Numbered from the stretch's first letter, positions 31,529 to 40,934 are shown. The stretch is DNA of 43,013 nt from an uncultured Pseudanabaenaceae cyanobacterium (GCA_937949725.1 CALECT010000178.1:1-43013), one strand, 5' to 3'. Program-made: numbers and translations. The notes: generated by a model from the letters alone, not told the origin.

Positions 31529-32893
31529 CTACTTGAGCTTGACCCGAGTCGCCCGGTTGACGGTGCGTTCCACTTCGCGAGTGCGTTTGCCACGCCAGAT
31601 GAGGCGTAGGGGCGTCCCTGAAAAATTCAGGCCTTCGCGGAATTGGCGCTCTACATAGCGACGGTAGGGGTCGCGGAAGAGTTTGGGGTCATTGACGAAG
31701 AGGGCAATGGTGGGAGGTTGGCTAGACACCTGGGTGCCGTAGTAGATCTTGCCCTGGCGTCCCTGGTGGGTGGTGGCAGGAGATTTCCAGCCCACTGCTT
31801 CTTCTAGAACTTCGTTAATGACAGAGGTGGTGACCCGACGTTTGTGGGCATCAGCAGCGACATCAACGAGGTCGAGAATTTGGGGGACACGTTGGCCAGT
31901 GAGGGCACTGGTGAAGATCATGTCTGCCCAACCGAGGAAGTAGAGACGGGCGCGCAGCTCCTTCTCTACGTCATAAATGGTGCTGGAGTTCTTAACAACG
32001 GCATCCCATTTGTTGACCACGATGATGCAGGCCCGGCCTTCGTCTTCAATGCGTCCGGCGAGCTTTTGATCCTGGTCGGTGACGCCATCCAGTGCATCAA
32101 TCACGAGGAGGACGACATCGGCGCGCTTAATAGCTTTGAATGAACGGTTGATGCCGAAAAATTCGGGGCCGTACTGGGTGCTGCGGCGACGGCGAATGCC
32201 TGCGGTGTCGATTAAGCGATAGCGAGTGCCATCTCGCTCTACGAAACTATCAATGGCATCGCGGGTGGTGCCGGAGATGTCACTCACAATGGCGCGGCCT
32301 TCGCCCAGGAATGCATTAAGCAGGCTTGACTTGCCGACGTTGGGGCGGCCAATGATTGCAACGGAAGTGGTTTCCGGTTCATCGGCAGGTGCTTCGGGCA
32401 GGTGGGTGATGACTTGATCGAGTAGATCACCAGTGCCGTTGCCGTGAATTGCAGACATGGGAATAGGATCGCCCAAACCCAAATTCCAGAATTCAGCACT
32501 TTGTGCTCCGCCCAGCTCGACGGACTCGCACTTGTTGACGGCGAGGAGAACGGGGACTTTCTGTTGGCGGAGCCAGCCCGCGATTTCTTCATCGGCGGCG
32601 GTGAGGCCAGCCTGACCATCGACCACCATGATGGCGACGCTTGCTTCGGCCAGGGCCAGCATGGCCTGCTCGCGGATGTAGGGCAAAAATTCAGTTTCGT
32701 CGTCAAAGACGATGCCGCCGGTGTCTACGACCTGAAAGTCACGATCGCCCCAAAAGGCATCTCGGTAGGTGCGATCGCGGGTGACGCCGGGCTCATCATG
32801 GACGATTGCGTCGCGCCCGCCGCCCATACGATTGACGAGGGCAGATTTGCCAACGTTAGGGCGACCAATAATGGCAACAATGGGCAGCGGCAT
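31529..32893 (-). CDS. der: Ribosome assembly GTPase Der (EngA)
   Basis: A 454-aa double GTPase needed for 50S maturation. The first G domain starts [20 protein letters not shown] with [18 protein letters not shown] and VNKCE; the second has [36 protein letters not shown] and VNKWD. The C-terminal KH-like domain includes [20 protein letters not shown] and [17 protein letters not shown] 32893 begins directly at the G domain; a longer frame to 32968 adds 25 Arg/Tyr/Pro-rich residues unlike the family. It heads the minus-strand series towards ecfT and pipX. Confidence 0.95.
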   Translation of the reverse strand: MPLPIVAIIGRPNVGKSALVNRMGGGRDAIVHDEPGVTRDRTYRDAFWGDRDFQVVDTGGIVFDDETEFLPYIREQAMLALAEASVAIMVVDGQAGLTAADEEIAGWLRQQKVPVLLAVNKCESVELGGAQSAEFWNLGLGDPIPMSAIHGNGTGDLLDQVITHLPEAPADEPETTSVAIIGRPNVGKSSLLNAFLGEGRAIVSDISGTTRDAIDSFVERDGTRYRLIDTAGIRRRRSTQYGPEFFGINRSFKAIKRADVVLLVIDALDGVTDQDQKLAGRIEDEGRACIIVVNKWDAVVKNSSTIYDVEKELRARLYFLGWADMIFTSALTGQRVPQILDLVDVAADAHKRRVTTSVINEVLEEAVGWKSPATTHQGRQGKIYYGTQVSSQPPTIALFVNDPKLFRDPYRRYVERQFREGLNFSGTPLRLIWRGKRTREVERTVNRATRVKLK

Positions 32894-33015
32894 AGGACGG
32901 AAAAGCCCAGAACGATAGCAAGGGCGATAGCGGGAGCGCTTGGCAACCGGTATCGCAACCTGGGCCAAACCTTAAATATTCATTCCTATTCTAGTCGTTT
33001 CCTGCCCCGCTATTG

Positions 33016-35073
33016 TCAAGATTCGGTGATGGGTGCGAATTCTGCGGGGAGGCGTTGCCATTGCTGCACCTGGGTTCCGTGGAATTGGCGATTGTTGAGC
33101 AGTCGGTAATTCTGCTCCATGAAGTTGTCAAGCAGACGGTAGCTTTCATCGAAGCTCGCCATGTTGAGGAGAAGGTGATCGTCCCTGACTAGCCATAGGC
33201 TCGGGAGAAGTTCAGGCCTATTGCTGCCTAAGGTCAGATTGTTCCCTTCTAGATTGTCGAGGAATGCTTCGACGGAACTTGTGGCTGAGGATTTATCGAT
33301 CTGTTCTTCCAGGGGGGGAAGGTCCACAGCCTCTCTTATTTGGGCTTTTGCTTCTGGGCTCAAGTCCATGAGGCGAATTTGCGTTTCTAGTTTGGCCTGA
33401 GCCGGCTCGATGATTGGAATGGTTTGCTTGTCTGAGTCGCGAGAAGGGGGACGGAAGTTTTCTAGAACGGACTTCAGATCGCTCTGGCTCGCTTGTTGTT
33501 TGGGAGCAGGGTTTAGGCTCAAAGCCTGTTCGAGTTGTGCGCTGCTGGTGAGGATGAGGTTGTCCTGGCGATATTGGGGAATGGCATCGCTATGGGGGGT
33601 GAATAGCGATCGCGGTAGGGGAATAAGCGCTGATCTTGGAGAGCTTATTTCTCCACTTCTCTCTGGATTGGACGAGGTGAGGCTGTGGGAGGTTGGGTAA
33701 TAGTGCTCCAGCGCCATGGCGACTTCACTGTTAAAGACAACCACAGGGTCTTGAGGATTAACGACTTTCTGTAGATAGGCTCCCACGCGGGCGTAGTCTC
33801 CCGGCTTGGACATGGGGGCATATACCTGCCAGAGGCTGCGGGCATTGAGGCAGAGGAGCAATATGAGGCAAAAGCTCAGGAGTACGCGGCGTCTGGTGCG
33901 GGGGAGTAGAGAGATTAAACCCAGGGTGCTGAAGTAGACGAGACTCACCACGACGATGGCATGGCGATAGTCCAGGCTTGGGACAAGGGCAAATGCGCCC
34001 AGCAGCTGGAGCATCACGAGGCCATGGATGAGCCAGGCAAAGGTGACGTTGAAGCGCAATTGGCGGCGGCGACCCCAGGCTAGGGCGACTAACCATAGGC
34101 CGACGAAGAGTCTGCCCAGTTTCCAGTAACTGCCGGTTCCTAAGGGGTCGCCGGGGAGTAGGTAAACCAAGTTACGAAAGAGGGTTTTGTCGATGGCTGC
34201 TTTGAGGGCTGCGATCGCGCCAGGACTTTCAATGATGGAGCTATTGTCTTCGAGAGCAGTTAGCTGTTGGCCGACGAGGAGGACTAACGGCAGGGTGAGG
34301 AAGATGATGATGATGCTGTCGAGGCAGTAGGCTCCGAAGCTGGCGATTGCCCGTTTGCGCCGCTCGACTGAGCCCAATGCGATCAGCAGCAGGATGATGC
34401 CCTGGGCTGCGATTTGGAAGGCGAGGAAGTAGTGACTGTAGAGCGCGATAACGGCGGTGGCACCGTAGGCCCAGCGTGCCCAGGGTTGGTTTTGCAGGGG
34501 GATGAAGGGGCGAGCGATGCGTTGGCTGGGGCTAGGGTCTAGGAGGGAGTTGGCGTATCCCTTGATGAACAGCCAGAGGAGGAGTGTGGAGAGAAAGACG
34601 GCCCAGGCGTAGCCTCTAGTTTCGATGGCGATGGCGACGATGAAGGGGTTGAAGGCGAGGGCGAGGACAATCCAGCCCCGGTGGACCATGGGGAAGAGTT
34701 GTTGGGAGATGCGGCTACTGAGCCAGAGGCTACCTGCTGTGGCGAGGAGGGATGGGAGGCGGGCAATTAGGACGCTGTCGTGAATGTGGCGGGTAAACCA
34801 GAGCAGGATGAAGTAGAAGGGGGCCTGCTCTTCGAAGCCGATGGCCCATTTGAGGGTGGTGGGGAAGTCGTTATTGGTGGTGGCGAGGGAGTAGGCTTCG
34901 TCGATCCAGAGGTTGAGTTGTGCTGCGAGGAAGGTGGTGAGGAGGAGGTGACAGCCGATGATGGCGAGGACGAGGCGGTTGGGTTTGGAGCCTAGGGGCG
35001 AGCGCTTGGGGCCGCCGTAGACTAGGTCTAGGGCAATGAGTTGGAGGTTGATTGAGGGGTCTGCAACTGTCAT
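33016..35073 (-). CDS. GT39-like membrane glycosyltransferase
   Basis: A 685-aa protein with about ten membrane helices in the first 420 residues. The first helix (LVLAIIGCHLLLTTFLAAQL) is followed by NLWIDEAYSL with D58-E59, the acidic motif of PMT/ArnT-type enzymes that use polyprenyl-phosphate sugars. PFYFILLWFTRH and ARLPSLLATAGSLW fit the same superfamily. The region from about 420 to 685 is soluble: a short alpha/beta part (PGDYARVGAYLQKVVNPQDP, VVVFNSEVAMALEHYYP) and a long, helical, low-complexity section before the final QQWQRLPAEF. Substrate and sugar unknown. The der start lies 122 bp downstream on the same strand. Confidence 0.82.
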   Translation of the reverse strand: MTVADPSINLQLIALDLVYGGPKRSPLGSKPNRLVLAIIGCHLLLTTFLAAQLNLWIDEAYSLATTNNDFPTTLKWAIGFEEQAPFYFILLWFTRHIHDSVLIARLPSLLATAGSLWLSSRISQQLFPMVHRGWIVLALAFNPFIVAIAIETRGYAWAVFLSTLLLWLFIKGYANSLLDPSPSQRIARPFIPLQNQPWARWAYGATAVIALYSHYFLAFQIAAQGIILLLIALGSVERRKRAIASFGAYCLDSIIIIFLTLPLVLLVGQQLTALEDNSSIIESPGAIAALKAAIDKTLFRNLVYLLPGDPLGTGSYWKLGRLFVGLWLVALAWGRRRQLRFNVTFAWLIHGLVMLQLLGAFALVPSLDYRHAIVVVSLVYFSTLGLISLLPRTRRRVLLSFCLILLLCLNARSLWQVYAPMSKPGDYARVGAYLQKVVNPQDPVVVFNSEVAMALEHYYPTSHSLTSSNPERSGEISSPRSALIPLPRSLFTPHSDAIPQYRQDNLILTSSAQLEQALSLNPAPKQQASQSDLKSVLENFRPPSRDSDKQTIPIIEPAQAKLETQIRLMDLSPEAKAQIREAVDLPPLEEQIDKSSATSSVEAFLDNLEGNNLTLGSNRPELLPSLWLVRDDHLLLNMASFDESYRLLDNFMEQNYRLLNNRQFHGTQVQQWQRLPAEFAPITES

Positions 35074-35281
35074 GCCGTTGGCGGTGAAGGATGTGGGTTG
35101 AACTTATGGGTGGTTCAACCTACTGACAGGATGGCAAATTCTCCGGTGTTCCTAGATGAAGAGACGGTGCGTTTGTATGAATTCTGGGCGGGTTTTTTGT
35201 TGGTTGGCGAGATCTTTGAGGGAGGAATTTTGAGGGGGACTCTCCATCTTGCTTGCAGGTGTCCAAGTTCTTTGCGTAAAG

Positions 35282-35395
35282 AGACAAATCGGCAAATCCA
35301 GCAGCCTTGGGGCCAGCCCCAAACTCCGCTCAAGGGTGCCGAAGCGCCGCCCCCTTAGAGGTTATCCCCCTGCGCAAGGATGCTGGGTTGCTTCA
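35282..35395 (-). repeat. Dispersed hairpin repeat, copy C
   Basis: Minus-strand copy beginning TGAAGCAACCCA at 35395 and ending near GATTTGCCGATTTGTCT at 35282. The 40 nt at 35338-35377 are identical to copy B. Hairpin 2 is TTGGGGC/GCCCCAA (35307-35313 with 35316-35322), with two compensated base-pair changes relative to copy B. Hairpin 1 has one mismatch (GCACCCTT opposite AAGGGGGC). Confidence 0.85.
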
Positions 35396-35505
35396 CTGCT
35401 TGGTGTAAGTACTGTTGAGCTCAATGTGGCTCGGCGTCGTTGCGGGGTCTTGCAGAAATATCTTGCATGCAGCACATGCCAACTGTCCCTCCCCCTGGCT
35501 GTTCT

Positions 35506-35525
35506 CCTCCCTTTGCAAAGGGAGG
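35506..35525. repeat. Purine/pyrimidine palindrome, dispersed-repeat type
   Basis: Perfect 20-bp palindrome CCTCCCTTTGCAAAGGGAGG, flanked by CCCTCCCCC before (35488-35495) and GGGAGGGGG after (35528-35536), which extend a long imperfect hairpin. Elements of this style are widely scattered in bacterial genomes. It lies between repeat copy C and the coiled-coil gene. Confidence 0.7.
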
Positions 35526-35583
35526 CTGGGAGGGGGTGGGGAGGCTAGGAGGGGGTCGATTTGTCGCTTGGTTCGAATTCCCG

Positions 35584-36021
35584 TTACTTGCTTTGTTTTT
35601 TGCCCCGTTGGGTCAGTAAGTCGATCGCATCTCCCAAGGCTAAGCTCAGTTCTTCGCGAGTTGCCTGGTGAGCTTTGCGTTCGGTTTCCAGTTCCCGGCG
35701 TAGGGCATTGCGCTCTTGGGAAATCTCGTGGACGTATTGCTGGAGTTCAGCAGGGTCGGTCATGCCTGCTAGGCTTTCGAGGACTTCGGGGCCGGTGTCG
35801 CTGGGGTCGGTGCTCTGGAGAGCAGCTTGGGCGGCTTCGAGTTGGTTGATTTGGTCTTGGAGTAGGCTGATTTTTTTCTGGCGCAGTTGGGTTTCGTCGT
35901 GGAAGCGATCGCGCCATTGGGCGGCTTCTTGAAAGGCTGCGTCCCGCTCTTGCTGCATGACGCTGAGTTGCTGCTGCAAGGATTTGACTTCGTTGAGCCA
36001 GTCGCTGATGTCCTGCTTCAT
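35584..36021 (-). CDS. Coiled-coil protein, unknown function
   Basis: A 145-aa protein made mostly of two coiled-coil stretches: about 8-70 (VKSLQQQLSVMQQERDAAFQ, LRQKKISLLQDQINQLEAAQ) and about 92-130 (LQQYVHEISQERNALRRELE, TERKAHQATREELSL), separated by an acidic Pro/Gly linker (STDPSDTGPEVLESLAG). The end is basic (RGKKQSK). No signal peptide or membrane segment. I believe similar proteins are conserved in cyanobacteria without known function. It is separated from the S2P gene by 151 bp and may be transcribed after it. A cytoplasmic dimer is the likely state. Confidence 0.75.
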   Translation of the reverse strand: MKQDISDWLNEVKSLQQQLSVMQQERDAAFQEAAQWRDRFHDETQLRQKKISLLQDQINQLEAAQAALQSTDPSDTGPEVLESLAGMTDPAELQQYVHEISQERNALRRELETERKAHQATREELSLALGDAIDLLTQRGKKQSK

Positions 36022-36172
36022 TGTTCTTTATTAGGCCTTTGGGGTTGGAGCCATCCAGGGGCTGGGTGGTGCTGGCGGTTGCTGGCTGAAGTTTGGGATG
36101 GCTCAGCAACTGTCAGTGCAGGCTGCTCAATTGGCTAAAGGACTGCATCTGTTAATGGCAAGCAGCATCCCA

Positions 36173-37696
36173 CTAGAGCAATAAATTCGCAAGGGCTGGG
36201 GGAACGGGCAGGATGATCAGGAGCAGCATGGCTAGGGCGGCTAGGCCCAGACCGTCTCTGCGATCGTCTAGCTCGCTGACATCGTTGAGTGCCGGTTCGT
36301 CCATGGCGGGGATGAGCAGGAGCATGAAGGCCCAGATCAGTAGGTCTCGCTGGAGTAAGGCGAGGCAGATGACGAGGATGCGGGTGACTTGGCCAATCAT
36401 GGCTCCGCCGCGCTGACCAAACATGGCATGGACCATATGGCCGCCGTCGAGCTGGCCGATGGGCATGAGGTTTAGGGCCGTGACGAGGATGCCGAGATAA
36501 CCGGCGATCGCGACGGGATGTAATGCGATAGCACTGCTAGTCGTCAGTTCACTGCCGAGCAAGCCTCGTCCCAACAAGGTCATCAAGATGGAAATTCTGG
36601 GGTTGAGAGCCGCGAAGTTGAGGAAGCTGGTTTGCTCTTGAAGCGGGACGATTTGGGAGTGGTGGACGCCCCAGAACAGCAGAGGCAGGGCCACGACTAG
36701 GCCTGCTAATGGTCCCGCAATACCCACGTCAAATAATGTCTTGCGGTTGGGCATGGGGGAGCGGATTTGCACAAATGCGCCGAAAGTCCCCAATAAGAAA
36801 GGGATAGGGATGAAGTAGGGCAGGGTTGTTTTGAGCTTGTAGTGGCGGGCGGCGAAGAAGTGACCGCTCTCGTGGAAGCCCAGGATGAGAATGAGGGGAA
36901 TGGCGTAGGGGAGCCCATTCAGCAGCAGTTCCGGTGACTGGATGATGCTCTCAATAGATTCCACAGGAACGCCAGCGAGTCCTGTCCCGATGAGGGTGGT
37001 AGTGAGTAGGGTCAGCAGGAGCAAGGAACTGGCTAGGCCGTAGCGATAGGTGGGGTTGACCAGCTTTTTTAGCTTGGGTGACACCTGGGGGTTGGGGACG
37101 AGGGCGAAGAAGGGTTTACCTTGAAAGTCTTCTTGGAGTAAGACGAGGAAGCGATCGCCAAAACGCCCTTTTACATTTTTTTGGATGGTGCCGTAGACCT
37201 GATCGGCTTCACCCCGGAGCTGCCCCTGGCAAACCACGGCCTGGAGACGATATTCAATTTTGTTGAGGACGAAGGTGGTCCAGCTGAAGCATTGACGCAG
37301 TTGGGCCTCTTCGTCGTTGTTGAGGGGAGGTTTGGGCTTGGGGCGATCGCGGTTGGCGGCGATGGCTGCTGCTGCTTTACCCGCGTTGCTAGCTTGGCCG
37401 GGGGGATTGCTATTGCCACTGCTGTCCTCAGCATCACGATTCTTAGTGGGCAAGGTTCCGCGCCAGTTACGCACCATTAAGAGATATAAGAACGAACAAA
37501 TCATGAAGGACCCAAACACCAGCGTGGGAGGAATGGGTTCGTTCGGATTCGTTAGAGTCCAGCCCATCCACAGCAGGGAGGGGGACATCATCACCAGCCA
37601 AAGCAGCCCGAGCTGTCCCCCAGTCAGGGGCGGTACACTGCGCTTAAGAATGAAGTAGGTAAGCCACCCGAGAATGGCCAGCCAAAAGTAAGGCAT
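36173..37696 (-). CDS. Site-2 protease family M50 (EGY-like)
   Basis: A 507-aa intramembrane metalloprotease. The zinc motif HESGH is at 275-279 in a membrane helix, and the second metal motif NLMPIGQLDGGH at 409-420 supplies Asp417. Between them LPYFIPIPFLLGTFGAFVQI and NRKTLFDVGIAGPLAGLVVA are typical of the plant EGY1/cyanobacterial branch. The N-terminal part has two or more helices, a disordered Ala/Pro/Asn linker (80-125) and a soluble domain (about 126-205: FSWTTFVLNKIEYRLQAVVC, RFLVLLQEDFQGKPFFALVP). Eight or so helices overall. Such proteases release membrane-bound regulators such as anti-sigma factors; the target here is unknown. Confidence 0.93.
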   Translation of the reverse strand: MPYFWLAILGWLTYFILKRSVPPLTGGQLGLLWLVMMSPSLLWMGWTLTNPNEPIPPTLVFGSFMICSFLYLLMVRNWRGTLPTKNRDAEDSSGNSNPPGQASNAGKAAAAIAANRDRPKPKPPLNNDEEAQLRQCFSWTTFVLNKIEYRLQAVVCQGQLRGEADQVYGTIQKNVKGRFGDRFLVLLQEDFQGKPFFALVPNPQVSPKLKKLVNPTYRYGLASSLLLLTLLTTTLIGTGLAGVPVESIESIIQSPELLLNGLPYAIPLILILGFHESGHFFAARHYKLKTTLPYFIPIPFLLGTFGAFVQIRSPMPNRKTLFDVGIAGPLAGLVVALPLLFWGVHHSQIVPLQEQTSFLNFAALNPRISILMTLLGRGLLGSELTTSSAIALHPVAIAGYLGILVTALNLMPIGQLDGGHMVHAMFGQRGGAMIGQVTRILVICLALLQRDLLIWAFMLLLIPAMDEPALNDVSELDDRRDGLGLAALAMLLLIILPVPPALANLLL

Positions 37697-38144
37697 GCTG
37701 AGTTGAGGGGATGAGGGTGATTATGCTGCTTTGATGGCTGCGCTGAGCGAAATGTTCGCGCTGGGCGTCATGGCTGGGCTAGGCGGTCGGGAAACCGCTA
37801 TTTAGCCCTTGGTAGGATGCCCTCTGTTTTCCAATATGAGGTATTGAAGTTCAGGACTGGGCCTATTTCTAATTTAACCCACCCCAATTTGGGCCACTAT
37901 TGTAACGGCCTATAGGAATGAGCTGGGTAACCTCGGGATTTCATGGCAGTTAGGCCAATGCTATTGGTCGAAGACTCCATCAATTTAGAGTGCCCGATGG
38001 CTATTCCGTTGTTCAGCTCTAAGCATAGAATTATGCCCTGTCTATCACCAGGGGGGATGTGCCCAAAGGGCTTGAGGTTGGGTTTCCTGGCCTTTGAAGC
38101 AATCTAGCTCCGAATCGAAATCTAGTAACGAGTAATGCCTTTCC
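37697..38144. other. Intergenic region between divergent S2P and MBL-like genes
   Basis: A 448-bp spacer containing both promoters. The part at 37865-37910 is AT-richer. A 56-aa ATG frame at about 37943-38110 has no ribosome-binding site or protein character I trust. No strong hairpin. Confidence 0.4.
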
Positions 38145-38975
38145 GTGCCTGATCTTGCCGCGTCTGACTCTCCCCTTAATCCCTTGGCCCAGTCTACCGA
38201 TACTTCTTCGGAACATGATCTGACTGGCGAGACTGTGCCGTCCCAGGAGGCTACAGCTGCTGCCATCGCTTCGCCTGAAGACTCTGAGCTGGGCTTTGGC
38301 GTTAAGCCTCCCGCTAAGGGCAAGCCGCCTGTCGCTGTGCTGGATAACCTTGTGGCGTTTCCGCCCAATCGACAAACCTTGGGAGGGACGTCCTATTGGA
38401 TTGAGACACCAGCAGGCAATGTTCTGGTGGATTGTCCGCCTTGGACTCTGGCAACGCAGCAGTTTTTGAGCGATCGCGGGGTGCGCTGGCTTTTCCTCAC
38501 CCACCGCAATGCCATGGCTAAGGTCAAGACGCTCCAGGCTGAGCTGGGCTGCGAGGTTGTGGTGCAGGAGCAGGAAGCCTATCTTTTGCCCGAAATTGAA
38601 ACCCAGACGTTTCATCGAGAAGGAGAGATTGCTCCTGGTTTGACTGCCATTTGGACGCCGGGCTATTCACCGGGCTCAGCCTGTTTGTATTGGCAGAGTC
38701 CCCAAGATGGCGGCGTGTTGTTCACAGGGCGGCATCTGTTACCGACTCGCCAGGGCAGTATTACCCCTTTGCGGACAAGTAAGACATTCCATTGGCCCAG
38801 GCAGTTAAAGAGTGTGACGGCTTTGGGCGATCGCTTCACCTCAGAAACGCTGAAGTACCTTTGCCCCGGAGCCAGCATTGGCTTCTTGCGGGGTGAGCAT
38901 AAGCTGCCCCAGGCTTGGGAGCTCCTACAGGGCATTGATTTAGAAGCTCTAGCCCAGGCTCCCATTGGCCCTTAA
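38145..38975 (+). CDS. MBL-fold-like protein lacking the metal motif
   Basis: A 276-aa protein from GTG 38145. Residues 1-60 are disordered and acidic. The fold then reads as metallo-beta-lactamase: VAFPPNRQTLGGTSYWIETP, GNVLVDCPPW (91-100), then WLFLTHRNAMAKVK, where an active enzyme would have HxHxDH; only H120 of the motif is retained. Later segments are LTAIWTPGYSPGSACLYWQS, GGVLFTGRHLLPTRQG and a C-terminal FLRGEHKLP. The WTPGYSPGS strand replaces the usual TPGHTPGS, again losing a metal His. It is probably non-catalytic or uses a different site. The terminator at 38997-39039 follows. Role unknown. Confidence 0.78.
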   Translation: MPDLAASDSPLNPLAQSTDTSSEHDLTGETVPSQEATAAAIASPEDSELGFGVKPPAKGKPPVAVLDNLVAFPPNRQTLGGTSYWIETPAGNVLVDCPPWTLATQQFLSDRGVRWLFLTHRNAMAKVKTLQAELGCEVVVQEQEAYLLPEIETQTFHREGEIAPGLTAIWTPGYSPGSACLYWQSPQDGGVLFTGRHLLPTRQGSITPLRTSKTFHWPRQLKSVTALGDRFTSETLKYLCPGASIGFLRGEHKLPQAWELLQGIDLEALAQAPIGP

Positions 38976-38996
38976 AGAGGTTGCTAGAGAATGGTT

Positions 38997-39039
38997 AAAG
39001 AGAAAGCGCTCCATGGGAGTCATGGAGCGCTTTCTCTTT
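38997..39039. terminator. Bidirectional terminator between MBL-like gene and ndhD
   Basis: A 19-bp stem: AAAGAGAAAGCGCTCCATG (38997-39015) with its complement at 39021-39039, loop GGAGT. A- and T-rich ends serve both the plus-strand gene ending at 38975 and the minus-strand ndhD ending at 39064. Confidence 0.85.
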
Positions 39040-39063
39040 TCACAGATTTTGAAGCCGCCTGTT

Positions 39064-40626
39064 TTAGTTGACTGCTTCGATGCTGGGAGCAGTTAGTACT
39101 GTGGAAGCGATCGCTTCATTATCAACCATCGCAACGCTCTCATCAGGCTGTTGCACCTCTGCCAATGCCTTAACCTGCAACATCGCCATGGCATGGGCCG
39201 AAGCCTCCGTCCATTCCAGTAGCCAGTGAGGCTGCAGGCCAAACATTACCAGTAGAGAAGCCAATACTGCTGCGGGGACCTGCTCTCTAAAGGACACCCT
39301 CGGAATATTCGAAAACTGCTCCGGCAGGCGTCCAAAGAACACGCGATTCACCATCAGCAAGAAATACACCGAAGTTAGGCCTGTGCCCACAATGCAGAGC
39401 AAGGTCTGTAAGGGGAAGGTGATAAAGCTGCCTCTGAAAATGCAGAATTCTGCCACAAAACCCACCATGCCAGGCAAGCCACTACTGGCCATCACACCTA
39501 GAATCATCAACGACCCCACCAGGGGGAAGCCGCGTTCAGGGTTGAGGAAGCCACGCAGAACATTCATATCCCGCGTACCCGTGCGGCTGTAAATAAAGCC
39601 AACTAGCAAGAAGAGCAAGGCAGAAATCACGCCGTGGCTCACCATTTGAGCCACCGTTCCAATGATGCTCAGCTCAGTTGCCGCAGCCATGCCCAGGATG
39701 ATGTAACCCATGTGGCCAATGGAGCTGTAGGCCACTAGCTTCTTCATGTCTTGCTGAACAATGGCGTTCAGCGAGCCATAGAGGGTGCTAATGACGGCCA
39801 CCACAGCGAGACCCGGTGCGATCACATCCCAAGCATCGGGTAACAGCCCTAAGCCAAAGCGAAGTAACCCATAGGTGCCTAACTTCAGCAAAATCCCGGC
39901 CAGAAGCATCGAGACAGGAGTAGAAGCCTCCGTGTGAGCATCAGGCAACCAGGTGTGTAAGGGCACCATAGGGATTTTGATGCCAAAGGCAACGACTAAA
40001 CCCAGGAGGAGCGTGATTTGCTGTGCCGAACTCAATGCTTGAGCAATGCTGGCATCAACCGTAAAGGAGCCAGACCCACTAAGCCCAACAATCCCCAGAA
40101 TGCTTGCCAGCAGCAGCACACCAGAAACCGCTGTGTAAATTAAAAACTTAGTCGAAGCATAGGCCCGGTTCTTGCCGCCCCAAATTGCAATCAGCAAATA
40201 CAGGGGAATCAGCTCTACTTCATAGAACAGGAAGAACAACAGCAGGTCCCGCGCTAAGAAAACGCCAGTGACGCCGCCTGCGATCATCATGATCATGGCG
40301 TAGTACAACCGAGGACGCTCAATGTCATGACCCGTTGCGTAAATGACCAACACAATGAGCAGCGTGGTCAACATCACGAGGGGCAGAGAAATGCCATCGA
40401 TGCCGATGTTATAGCTCAAGCCAATGTTGTCTATCCAAGACAGCGTTTCTTGAAACTGAAACCCTGCCAGGCTTATATCGAACTGGGCTAACACAACAAT
40501 GGATAGCGCCAAGGCCAAACCTGCCGCGACACCTGCCACGGTTCGAGCTTGCTTCTCACGTTGCTGGGGTAACAGCGCAATTACTAATGCAGCAATGAAT
40601 GGAATCCATATCAAGGCGCTGAGCAT
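39064..40626 (-). CDS. ndhD: NDH-1 subunit NdhD, probably CO2-uptake (D3/D4) type
   Basis: A 520-aa polytopic subunit of the NDH-1 complex in the thylakoid membrane, homologous to NuoM/ND4 proton pumps. It shows LSYNIGIDGISLPLVMLTTL, FFLFYEVELIPLYLLIAIWG (the conserved glutamate), then GIKIPMVPLHTWLPDAHTEA, STPVSMLLAGILLKLGTYGL and DMKKLVAYSSIGHMGYIILG. The end (VYFLLMVNRVFFGRLPEQ, then ASAHAMAMLQV) looks more like NdhD3/D4 of the CO2-uptake forms than NdhD1. The expected ndhF partner and cup gene are not adjacent: the upstream neighbour is the Hli gene and downstream is a convergent MBL-like gene. Subtype is my reading from memory of family sequences. Confidence 0.93.
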   Translation of the reverse strand: MLSALIWIPFIAALVIALLPQQREKQARTVAGVAAGLALALSIVVLAQFDISLAGFQFQETLSWIDNIGLSYNIGIDGISLPLVMLTTLLIVLVIYATGHDIERPRLYYAMIMMIAGGVTGVFLARDLLLFFLFYEVELIPLYLLIAIWGGKNRAYASTKFLIYTAVSGVLLLASILGIVGLSGSGSFTVDASIAQALSSAQQITLLLGLVVAFGIKIPMVPLHTWLPDAHTEASTPVSMLLAGILLKLGTYGLLRFGLGLLPDAWDVIAPGLAVVAVISTLYGSLNAIVQQDMKKLVAYSSIGHMGYIILGMAAATELSIIGTVAQMVSHGVISALLFLLVGFIYSRTGTRDMNVLRGFLNPERGFPLVGSLMILGVMASSGLPGMVGFVAEFCIFRGSFITFPLQTLLCIVGTGLTSVYFLLMVNRVFFGRLPEQFSNIPRVSFREQVPAAVLASLLVMFGLQPHWLLEWTEASAHAMAMLQVKALAEVQQPDESVAMVDNEAIASTVLTAPSIEAVN

Positions 40627-40820
40627 AAACGTCTCCTTACAGATGCCAACCTAAAACAAAACCGCTTGAGCAATAGCGGCGGGATCAGCTTGATATAGGC
40701 CACTAGGCCAATTTACTTATCTTAAGACGTTAGCTTGAAACGGCAGTTGCTGGAAAGTCCGACTGAGAAGTGGACTTTCTGTTGCCCTGGGTTTATGGGG
40801 CGAATATGCCCAAAATAAAA
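40627..40820. other. ndhD upstream region
   Basis: Spacer between the ndhD start and the hli terminator. It should contain the ndhD promoter; the minus-strand sequence near 40720-40735 (complement of TTATCTTAAGACG) is AT-rich. Nothing else recognised. Confidence 0.4.
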
Positions 40821-40874
40821 CCGCCCGGCGGCGGAGAAAGAAGCCCCAAAGCTACTGTCTCCGCCACCGGGCGG
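40821..40874 (-). terminator. hli terminator
   Basis: Arms 40821-40837 and 40858-40874 pair at 16 of 17 positions (one C/A mismatch), very GC-rich. On the minus strand they are followed by TTTTATTTTGG. It lies 60 bp past the hli stop. Confidence 0.85.
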
Positions 40875-40934
40875 CTCTATGAATCAATCTCAGCTCCAGA
40901 AGAGAGGAGTCGAGCTAATGGATGGATTAGATAC

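Noticed and set aside
35569..35590. T-loop-like GGTTCGAATTCCC suggesting a tRNA
   Set aside because: No matching acceptor, D-arm or anticodon arm upstream or on the other strand.
37943..38113. 56-aa ATG frame between the S2P and MBL-like genes
   Set aside because: No ribosome-binding site and no resemblance to small photosystem or Hli proteins.
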